64,000 nt of DNA, taken from Thiohalobacter thiocyanaticus (GTDB lineage Bacteria > Pseudomonadota > Gammaproteobacteria > Thiohalobacterales > Thiohalobacteraceae). The position numbers and the translations under genes are program-made. Below are positions 57,698 through 64,000 of the stretch, piece after piece. The DNA lies in contig NZ_AP018052.1 in the NCBI RefSeq assembly GCF_002356355.1, positions 1,798,001-1,862,000 of the forward strand, in the 5' to 3' direction. The first letter of the stretch is position 1, and each line of letters starts with the position of its first letter. Below the pieces are notes generated by a model. The model saw only the letters and a program-made list of their open reading frames with translations. It was not told where the DNA came from and did not search any database.

Positions 57698-59065
57698 TCA
57701 GTTCATCCGGGTGTGCATCGTCTGGATGTATGAATACAGCGGCCGGGCCGGCGCATCATGCTGTACCTTGATCAGGTTCTTGTCCAGATCATGGCGCTTG
57801 TAGCCTACGTTGCGCTGTTCCCACACCAGGTTTCCGGAACTGGCGTCGAAGACCTTGATCAGACCGCCGGCACAGGCCACGGCGACGCGGCGGCTGTCAG
57901 GCGAGACATCGGTGGCGCAGCGCTTGCCCTCGGTGCGGGCGTCGGTTACCTGCAGTTCCCGCTCTTCGCCGGTCTGGACGTCCACCACGAAGACCTTGTC
58001 GGCCTTGCCGTAGGAGCGCGGCAGACCCTTCTCGTCGAAAGTGATGAAGGAGCGCTTGGGCTTGACCAGCACGAAATAGTTGAGATCGGGCGAGACACTG
58101 ACAGAGGAAGTGCGGCCCTTGTTGACGGCCGAATTCTCACTCCAGGCCAGCTCTTTCTCGTTACCGGTTTCGATGTCATAGATGAAGTGCAGGGACACCA
58201 GACGGGTGGCCTCTTCATTGAAGTAAAGGGTGCTGAACTGGCGTGGTACCTGATACACCGCATCGGGATATTCCTCGATGACGCGCTTGTCCTGATCTTT
58301 CAGGTCGAGTACGGCGAACTGGTCGCGACCCACGTAGGCGACACGCTCGCCGTGATTCGCCACGCCGATGGCGTAGATCCCCGAGTCCAGCTTTTCCACT
58401 GTGCGTTTGATGCTCATGTCCTGCAGGTCGACGATATGCAGGGTGGAATCGTACTGGGCGATGGGCACCGGACGGTCGTTTTCGGACTTACAGGTGTTGA
58501 CGACGACGGCGGCATAACGGCCGTTGTCAGAGGCGGCGACGGGGCCGACGAATTCATAGGCGTTTTCCGCATCGCAGCCGCTGGCCTGATGCTTGGCACT
58601 CAAGGGGATGCGGGCCGGCTGCCTGCTGTCAAGATTGAAATAACCGCCGATCAGATCCGGCAGCTGTACGTCGGTGCGATCCTGGATCCGGCCCAGCGAG
58701 CTCGGCAGCAGTACCACCTTGCCGTCCGGATAGTTGCCGGAGACGACGATGTCCTTGAAGCTGTGGATGTTCCAGCGGCGTTTGCCGACCCGGCCGTGCT
58801 GCTCACCGAAGATGGTCTGTATATCCGCCTGCTGACCGAAGGCCTTGACCAGCTTGCCGCTGCTTACATCCCACAGCTTGATGCCGCCACTGAAATTCTC
58901 GTCATATTCGAGGCTGTTGCCGCCGGAGCCACCCGTCACCAGATGCCTGCCATCGGCGGAGAACTGTACGGCATAAATGTCCTCGGCGCCGGCATGGGCC
59001 TGATTGAGGCTGAGATGGCTGACGAAGGCGAAGCTGACAATAAAGAGAGATTTCAGGCCATTCAT
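57698..59065 (-). CDS. Exported WD40/YVTN-like beta-propeller protein
   Basis: A 455-aa protein with a signal peptide (MNGLKSLFIVSFAFVSHLSL, cleavage likely after NQAHA, 24). The mature protein consists of beta-propeller blades: YAVQFSADGRHLVTGGSGG with GGIKLWDVSSGKLV, then IYAIGVANHGERVAYVGRD, SSVSVSPDLNYFVLVKP and CATDVSPDSRRVAVACAGG with LIKVFDASSGNLVW. It likely acts as a periplasmic scaffold or sensor; no catalytic residues are evident. The ATG at 59065 begins the signal peptide; the open frame further upstream is not convincing. No co-transcribed partner is seen. Confidence 0.8.
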   Translation of the reverse strand: MNGLKSLFIVSFAFVSHLSLNQAHAGAEDIYAVQFSADGRHLVTGGSGGNSLEYDENFSGGIKLWDVSSGKLVKAFGQQADIQTIFGEQHGRVGKRRWNIHSFKDIVVSGNYPDGKVVLLPSSLGRIQDRTDVQLPDLIGGYFNLDSRQPARIPLSAKHQASGCDAENAYEFVGPVAASDNGRYAAVVVNTCKSENDRPVPIAQYDSTLHIVDLQDMSIKRTVEKLDSGIYAIGVANHGERVAYVGRDQFAVLDLKDQDKRVIEEYPDAVYQVPRQFSTLYFNEEATRLVSLHFIYDIETGNEKELAWSENSAVNKGRTSSVSVSPDLNYFVLVKPKRSFITFDEKGLPRSYGKADKVFVVDVQTGEERELQVTDARTEGKRCATDVSPDSRRVAVACAGGLIKVFDASSGNLVWEQRNVGYKRHDLDKNLIKVQHDAPARPLYSYIQTMHTRMN

Positions 59066-59471
59066 AATAAAAGCTCGCTCTGGTCGAGGGGCCCGTGGGT
59101 CCCGTGTGCGTTGAGTTCCGGTTGTTGTTGTGCTCGGCACTGACACTTCCTTCAGGTTGTCCCGGCCGGGGCGATTTGAGCGCCAAATCCTTGACATCTG
59201 ATTCTAGTTCAGGTAGCGGCATTTCTCCTGACGACTTGAACACAGGACAGGCAGGGCGCTGCAACGCCCCTGTTGCAGGCGCCGCAGAGTTAGGATTAAT
59301 TTCTAATAAACAGAGTGTTATGTTTTTTCCACCCTGCAGCCGTTCCGATCCGGGCAGGACCACGGGCAGGGCAGGGATGGTGGGAGAGGGCGAGCGGGGG
59401 CGGCTGAAGCTGAGCCTGGAGGTCAGTCCGGACAGGCATCAAAATTTCGTCGGGCAGGCCCCGGACGGGGA
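59066..59471. other. Intergenic region without recognised gene
   Basis: Lies between two minus-strand genes. It is GC-rich at its ends with an AT-rich core (about 59290-59330, attaatttctaataaacag), where the promoter of the beta-propeller gene probably sits, but I cannot assign -35/-10 boxes with confidence. No RNA gene or repeat recognised. Confidence 0.5.
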
Positions 59472-60257
59472 TCAGGCCAGCACGGTCTCGATCATGCGGC
59501 GCAGGGTCTCGACATCGAAGGGCTTGTCGAATACGGCCGATACGCCGCTCTGCTGCAGTGCGGCGATACGGCTTTCATCGGTGCGTGAACTGACCATGAG
59601 TACCGGCACGCCCGGCTGGCTGCTCTGGTTGCGGATGTAATCGACCAGTGCCTGGCCGTCCATCTCGGGCATGTAATAGTCGCTGATGATCAGGTCGTAG
59701 AAATTGTGGTCGATGAGTTCGCGTGCCTCGCGGCCGTTGGCGGCCTCGTCGATTTTTTCGATGCCGAGCCGCTCAAGAATGTGCCGCATGAAGCGCCGGC
59801 CGGTCTGCATGTCGTCGACCAGGAGGAGATTGAGCTCCTCGGCACTGTAGTGTCCCAGTTGCAGTGTGCCAGGCTCCAGGTAGTCCAGGGTGGAGTAGAG
59901 TGCGCGCTTGAGCTGTTCCTGGTCGAAGGGCTTGGGCAGGATGGCGGTCACACCGGCCTGGCGCAGCGGTTCCAGGTAGCGAAACCCGGTCTCGCTGGAG
60001 ATGAGGATGAAGCCGATCTCTTCCGCAGCGGACAGTCCACGCATCTCCTGCAGCAGTTCGGTGCCGGTCCGGTCGGCCAGATGCATGGCGCTGACGACGA
60101 GATCGGGGCGTTTTGCCTGGATCTGGGTAAGCGCCTCGCCGGCCGTGCCTGCGCAACTCAGGTGTTCGATACCGAAATCCTGAAGCCAGTCGCGAACGAT
60201 GCGTTGCTGGGTGGTGGATGGCTCGACCAGCAGTACATACAGCTGGGTAATATCCAT
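59472..60257 (-). CDS. Tandem receiver-domain response regulator
   Basis: A 261-aa protein made only of two CheY-like receiver domains (about 6-122 and 143-260) with no output domain. The second is intact: D148-D149, phospho-acceptor D193 (IISDYYMPEMDG), S223/S224 and K245. The first is degenerate: the acidic pair reads E12-P13 and the acceptor position is A57 (LVVSAMHL), although K109 is kept, so it cannot be phosphorylated in the usual way. It starts 33 bp after acs on the same strand and is probably co-transcribed with it. The partner kinase is not in the window. Confidence 0.9.
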   Translation of the reverse strand: MDITQLYVLLVEPSTTQQRIVRDWLQDFGIEHLSCAGTAGEALTQIQAKRPDLVVSAMHLADRTGTELLQEMRGLSAAEEIGFILISSETGFRYLEPLRQAGVTAILPKPFDQEQLKRALYSTLDYLEPGTLQLGHYSAEELNLLLVDDMQTGRRFMRHILERLGIEKIDEAANGREARELIDHNFYDLIISDYYMPEMDGQALVDYIRNQSSQPGVPVLMVSSRTDESRIAALQQSGVSAVFDKPFDVETLRRMIETVLA

Positions 60258-60290
60258 GCAGCGGCCCTTTCCGGGTGGTTGATCTGTCAG

Positions 60291-62228
60291 CTACTGATTG
60301 GCGCGGTTTGCGGTCAACTCGTCGACCACGCCCGGATCGGCCAGGGTGGAGGTATCCCCCAGCGTGTCCAGTTCATTGGCGGCGATCTTGCGCAGGATGC
60401 GGCGCATGATCTTGCCCGAACGGGTCTTGGGCAGGGCCGGCGCCCATTGAATGACATCAGGCTTGGCGATGGGGCCGATTTCCTCGCGGACCAGGTCCAC
60501 CAGTTCCTGACGCAGTTCGTCACTGGGCTCGATATCCTTGACCAGGGTGACATAGGCGTAGATGCCCTGACCCTTGACATCGTGGGGATAACCGACCACC
60601 GCGGCCTCGGCTACCGCCTTGTGCAGCACCAGTGCGCTTTCCACCTCGGCTGTGCCCAGCCGGTGGCCGGAGACATTGAGCACATCGTCCACCCGGCCGG
60701 TGATCCAGTAGTCGCCGTCGGCGTCGCGGCGGGCACCGTCGCCGGAGAAGTAGTAGCCCGGAAAGGCCTTGAAATAGGTGTCGATGAAGCGCTGGTGGTC
60801 ACCGTAGACGGTGCGCATCTGGCCGGGCCAGGGGCGGGTGATGACCAGGCTGCCCTCACATTCGCCTTCGAGCAGTTTACCCTCGTTGTCGACGATACCC
60901 GGCACGACGCCGAAGAAGGGGCGGGTGGCCGAGCCGGGTTTCATCGGGATGGCACCGGGCAGGGAGGTGATCATGTGGCCGCCGGTCTCGGTCTGCCACC
61001 AGGTATCCACGATCGGGCAGCGGCCGTCGCCCACCACGTTGTAATACCATTCCCAGGCCTCCGGGTTGATGGGTTCGCCCACGGTCCCGAGCAGCTTGAG
61101 CGAACTGCGCTCGGTTGCCTGCACCGGCGCCTCGCCCTCGCGCATCAGGGCGCGGATGGCGGTTGGCGCGGTATAGAAGGTGTTGACCCGGTGCTTGTCC
61201 ACCACCTGCCAGAAACGCGAGGCATCCGGCCAGGTGGGAACACCTTCGAATACGAGGCTGATGGCGCCATTGGCCAGCGGACCGTAGACGATGTAGGAAT
61301 GGCCCGTGATCCACCCCACATCGGCGGTGCACCAGTAGATATCGCCGTCATGGTAATCGAAGGTGTACTTGTGGGTGATGGCGCAATAGAGCAGGTAGCC
61401 GCCGGTGGTGTGAAGCACGCCCTTGGGCTTGCCGGTGGAACCCGAGGTATAGAGGATGAACAGCGGATCCTCGGCATCCATTTCCTCGGCCGGACAGTCG
61501 GCGGAGGCCTCGGCCACTTCCTCGTGGTACCAGACGTCACGTTCCGGATGCCAGTCCACATTGCCGCCGGTACGCTTGACGGTGAATACCGTGTGCACAT
61601 CGGGGCATGCGTTGAGCGCCTTGTCGGCGTTGGCCTTGAGCGGCACGTGGCGCCCGCCGCGCACACCCTCGTCGGCGGTCACAACGACCCGGCAGTCCGA
61701 ATCCAGAATGCGGTCCTTGAGCGATTCCGGCGAGAAGCCGCCGAAGACCACCGAATGCACCGCCCCGATGCGCGCACAGGCGAGCATGGCGATGCAGGCC
61801 TCGGGGATCATGGGCATGTAGATGCAGACACGGTCGCCCTTTTTCACTCCCCGCGATTTGAGCGCATTGGCGAACCTGCACACGGCTGTGTGGAGTTCGC
61901 GATAGCTCAGCGTCTTGTCCATGGCGGGATCGTCGCCTTCCCAGATCAGGGCGGTCTGGTTGCCGCGGCTGTCCAGGTGGCGGTCAAGGCAGTTGTAGCA
62001 GGCATTGAGCCTGCCGCCCTCGAACCAGCGGATATGCGCCTGGTGATAGTCCCATTCCAACACCTTGTCCCAGGGCTTGAACCAGGTCAGGAACTGTTCG
62101 GCCTGTTCGGACCAGAAGCCCTCGGGATCCTCGATCGAACGGCGGTACATGCTGTCGTACTGCGCCGTGTCGATCAGGGCGTTGGCCGCGAAGTCATCCG
62201 GAACGGGATGGACCTTGATATCCGACAT
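60291..62228 (-). CDS. acs: Acetyl-CoA synthetase
   Basis: Activates acetate with ATP and CoA to acetyl-CoA through acetyl-AMP. The 645-aa length is typical. Motifs include [31 protein letters not shown] split around residue 135, the phosphate-binding [21 protein letters not shown], and [37 protein letters not shown] at the C terminus carries the Lys whose acetylation switches the enzyme off in known Acs proteins. AGGAGG precedes ATG 62228. With Xfp and AckA upstream in the window it could recapture acetate. The response regulator gene follows. Confidence 0.97.
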   Translation of the reverse strand: MSDIKVHPVPDDFAANALIDTAQYDSMYRRSIEDPEGFWSEQAEQFLTWFKPWDKVLEWDYHQAHIRWFEGGRLNACYNCLDRHLDSRGNQTALIWEGDDPAMDKTLSYRELHTAVCRFANALKSRGVKKGDRVCIYMPMIPEACIAMLACARIGAVHSVVFGGFSPESLKDRILDSDCRVVVTADEGVRGGRHVPLKANADKALNACPDVHTVFTVKRTGGNVDWHPERDVWYHEEVAEASADCPAEEMDAEDPLFILYTSGSTGKPKGVLHTTGGYLLYCAITHKYTFDYHDGDIYWCTADVGWITGHSYIVYGPLANGAISLVFEGVPTWPDASRFWQVVDKHRVNTFYTAPTAIRALMREGEAPVQATERSSLKLLGTVGEPINPEAWEWYYNVVGDGRCPIVDTWWQTETGGHMITSLPGAIPMKPGSATRPFFGVVPGIVDNEGKLLEGECEGSLVITRPWPGQMRTVYGDHQRFIDTYFKAFPGYYFSGDGARRDADGDYWITGRVDDVLNVSGHRLGTAEVESALVLHKAVAEAAVVGYPHDVKGQGIYAYVTLVKDIEPSDELRQELVDLVREEIGPIAKPDVIQWAPALPKTRSGKIMRRILRKIAANELDTLGDTSTLADPGVVDELTANRANQ

Positions 62229-62385
62229 AGAGCCTCCTGGTGCCGATGGGTTGCCTGCGCCGGCCGCTTGATCAGGGCGCGGCGGCCGCTTCCAGTCCCG
62301 CGCGCGACGGGCAGGCCACCATTCTAGCCCAGAGCGGCCGTACATGTGGAGTCATGGCGGTGAGGCTGCACGACAACGCGAACAC

Positions 62386-62409
62386 GCAGCCGGAATAAAA
62401 ACCGGCTGC
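62386..62409. promoter_or_regulatory. Inverted repeat between acs and the DsrE-type gene
   Basis: GCAGCCGG - AATAAAAA - CCGGCTGC: perfect 8-bp arms around an AT-only spacer, in the 254-bp divergent gap. It could be an operator for either gene. No clear promoter boxes assigned. Confidence 0.45.
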
Positions 62410-62482
62410 CGGATCTCTAGTGAGGGAGTGCCGGCAACATCGAAAACAGATTCATCTACACCGCGTCAGGAGGAACGAGATC

Positions 62483-62956
62483 ATGAAACACATCATTGCC
62501 GCCGTGCTGGCCGGCCTGTTGGGGATGCTTTCCACAGCAGGCCTGGCCGGGGACTATGAAAAGCAGAAGGTGGTCTATCACATCAATTATGATGATCCAA
62601 AGCTGCAGACAGCTGCCATGCGCAATATCCAGAACCACATCAATGCGGTTGGCGCTGAAAATCTGGATGTGCGTGTCGTGATGCACGGCAATGGCCTGAG
62701 TTTGCTGCTGACCCCCGAAGCCGGCGAACGGCTGGAAAAGTTCAGAATCGGCAACGCCGATCAGAAGATGGCAGCGCGTATCGATGGGCTGCGCGGCCAG
62801 GGGGTGAAATTCAACGTCTGCAACAACACCGTGCGCGGACGCAACGTGGATATTGCCGCCGATCTGCATTACGTCAACGAAGAGGATATCGTGCCCAGCG
62901 GCGTGGCCGAGGTATCACATCTGCAGCAACAGGGTTTTACCTATATCAAACCCTGA
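62483..62956 (+). CDS. Exported DsrE-family protein
   Basis: A 157-aa protein with a signal peptide (MKHIIAAVLAGLLGMLSTAG, cleavage about 22). The mature DsrE/DsrF-like fold is seen in KVVYHINYDDPKLQTAAMRNIQNHINAVG, VRVVMHGNGLSLL and GVKFNVCNNTVRGRNV. C113 in VCNNT is the conserved, potentially persulfide-carrying cysteine. Periplasmic members of this family are frequent in sulfur-oxidising bacteria and may bind sulfane sulfur. No dsr, sox or rhodanese genes lie next to it. SD AGGAGG is perfect. Confidence 0.85.
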   Translation: MKHIIAAVLAGLLGMLSTAGLAGDYEKQKVVYHINYDDPKLQTAAMRNIQNHINAVGAENLDVRVVMHGNGLSLLLTPEAGERLEKFRIGNADQKMAARIDGLRGQGVKFNVCNNTVRGRNVDIAADLHYVNEEDIVPSGVAEVSHLQQQGFTYIKP

Positions 62957-62984
62957 GCGGTGGGCTGCCGGTCCGACGCCCGGA

Positions 62985-63893
62985 TCAGATCTGATCCGGC
63001 GCCGGCTTTGTCAGGATTCCCCTGAGCCTGTCCACCTGCCAGTGATTCAGGGCCCAGTCCCAGAAACTGCTCAGCGACGCTGCCCGCAGCCGCTCAGGCG
63101 GGCTGAGTTCCAGAAAGGCGGCGGCCCGCCACAGCATTTCCACGGGATCGGCGTCCTCCAGTCCCGGCGCATGGGTCTGTTTGCTCAGCTTGTCACCCGC
63201 GGCATTGACCGCGACGGGAACGTGCATGTAGTTGGGCCGCGGCAGGCCGAGTTGGGTCTGCAGCCAGCACTGGCGCGGCGTCGAGCCCAGCAGGTCACTG
63301 CCGCGCACCACATCGGTAATGCCCTGGTCGGCGTCGTCGATGACCACGGCGAGCTGGTAGGCAAACAGGCCATCGGCACGGCGGATGACGAAGTCACCCA
63401 ACTCCCGGCCGAGGTTCTGGCAGATGCGCCCCTGCAGCCGGTCCTGCAGGCCGATTTCCGCATCCGCAACCCGCAGCCTCACCGCCCGCGGCCTTTTGCC
63501 TGACGGCAGGCCCTCGCGGCAGGTTCCCGGATAGATCGGCCCCTCGGCACCGAAACGGGCGTCCTGCAGGATGTCCTGTCGGCTGCAGCCGCAGTGAAAG
63601 GCCTGCCCGCCGGCGAGCAGCCGCTCGAGTTCCGCCTGATAGACCTCGCTGCGCCGGCTCTGATACCAGACCGGCCCGTCCCATTCGAAACCGAACCGGT
63701 CAAGGGTGTGCAGGATGCTGTCGGCCGCCCCCGGCATCTCGCGCGGCGGATCCAGGTCCTCCATGCGCACCAGCCAGTGTCCGCTCCGGCTGCGGGCATC
63801 CAGATAACTCGCCATGGCGGCGATCAGGGAGCCGATATGCAGCGGCCCGGTGGGAGAGGGTGCGAAGCGGCCGCGATAGGGGATGTGGTTCAT
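62985..63893 (-). CDS. gluQ: Glutamyl-Q tRNA(Asp) synthetase
   Basis: Truncated glutamyl-tRNA-synthetase paralogue that attaches glutamate to queuosine 34 of tRNA-Asp. The 302-aa length and absence of an anticodon-binding domain fit. It has RFAPSPTGPLHIGS with the HIGH-type motif (19-22), a zinc site C101, C103, Y121 and C125 (HCGCSR...YPGTC), FVIRRADGLFAYQLAVVIDD and the KLSK loop (235-238). It is convergent with the DsrE-type gene (28-bp gap). The usual neighbour dksA, if present, is beyond the window edge. Confidence 0.94.
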   Translation of the reverse strand: MNHIPYRGRFAPSPTGPLHIGSLIAAMASYLDARSRSGHWLVRMEDLDPPREMPGAADSILHTLDRFGFEWDGPVWYQSRRSEVYQAELERLLAGGQAFHCGCSRQDILQDARFGAEGPIYPGTCREGLPSGKRPRAVRLRVADAEIGLQDRLQGRICQNLGRELGDFVIRRADGLFAYQLAVVIDDADQGITDVVRGSDLLGSTPRQCWLQTQLGLPRPNYMHVPVAVNAAGDKLSKQTHAPGLEDADPVEMLWRAAAFLELSPPERLRAASLSSFWDWALNHWQVDRLRGILTKPAPDQI

Positions 63894-63951
63894 GGGGGGA
63901 TTCTATCCAACCCATGCGAAGGGAGGGAACTGACGCCGGGCCGCTCCGGTC

Positions 63952-63978
63952 CGTCCCTGTCCGGACGGAACAGGGACG
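63952..63978. repeat. Inverted repeat at window end
   Basis: CGTCCCTGT (63952-63960) and ACAGGGACG (63970-63978) flank a loop containing TCCGGA. It lies upstream of gluQ with no T-tract. Function unknown; 63894-64000 holds no other feature. Confidence 0.4.
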
Positions 63979-64000
63979 ATTCCGGAACCAGCATACGCGC

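Noticed and set aside
59706..62327. Long plus-strand open frame opposite acs and the response regulator
   Set aside because: Antisense shadow: it spans two real genes and their gap and has no recognisable domain.

Overview
This 64 kb window is a GC-rich (roughly 60-65 % by eye) chromosomal segment of a gammaproteobacterium, most probably a Chromatiales-like or sulfur-oxidising lineage. The evidence is the tRNA-Leu/nuo and rimP-nusA-infB-rbfA-truB-rpsO-pnp gene orders, the DUF2818 gene behind nuoN, the TamA/TamB pair and an exported DsrE-family protein. The genus is an inference and was not tested. There is no CRISPR array, integrase, transposase or prophage gene.

Layout. (1) 1-16.0 kb: the end of a tRNA-Leu gene, a sigma70-type promoter and the complete 14-gene nuoA-N operon for respiratory complex I, plus DUF2818. 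Several nuo spacers hold palindromic or degenerate intergenic repeats. (2) 16.03-16.15 kb: an initiator tRNA-fMet with its own promoter. (3) 16.2-24.6 kb: an unknown 106-aa gene and a lone MlaC-type protein; phosphoketolase (xfp); acetate kinase coupled to a P-type cation ATPase; and a TVP38/TMEM64 membrane protein. Xfp and AckA would turn sugar phosphates into acetyl phosphate and then acetate plus ATP, and the acs gene at 60-62 kb would recapture acetate. (4) 24.8-31.0 kb: adk with a four-cysteine lid, then tamA-tamB.

(5) 31.2-39.6 kb is the most interesting region. A six-gene overlapping operon encodes a flavin amine oxidase, DUF1365, a Cfa-like methyltransferase, a GPH-type MFS carrier, a DUF3833 lipoprotein and a chalcone-isomerase-like protein. 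Beside it lies a MerR-family regulator with all motifs of a B12-binding (CarH/LitR-type) photoreceptor. Divergent from the regulator is an SDR/NTF2/Sel1 operon. An identical 16-bp operator (TGTACAATACTTGTAC) lies upstream of the six-gene operon and exactly fills the -35/-10 spacer of the SDR promoter. I read this as a light- or singlet-oxygen-responsive membrane-lipid modification system; the methyltransferase lacks residues typical of true cyclopropane synthases.

(6) 39.7-47.5 kb: an SLC13-type transporter, a TetR regulator with a perfect 23-bp palindrome, an RND efflux pair and an AP2-like protein. (7) 47.6-56.98 kb: a strong promoter, a leader with two intrinsic-terminator hairpins, then rimP-nusA-infB-rbfA-truB-rpsO-pnp and a terminator. 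(8) 57-64 kb: an unknown membrane protein, an exported beta-propeller protein, acs followed by a tandem-receiver response regulator, a DsrE-family protein and gluQ.

The roughly 32 kb between tRNA-fMet and rimP interrupts a gene order that is contiguous in relatives such as Pseudomonas. Start codons were chosen by Shine-Dalgarno (SD) match, overlap with neighbours and family length; alternatives are given where they matter.
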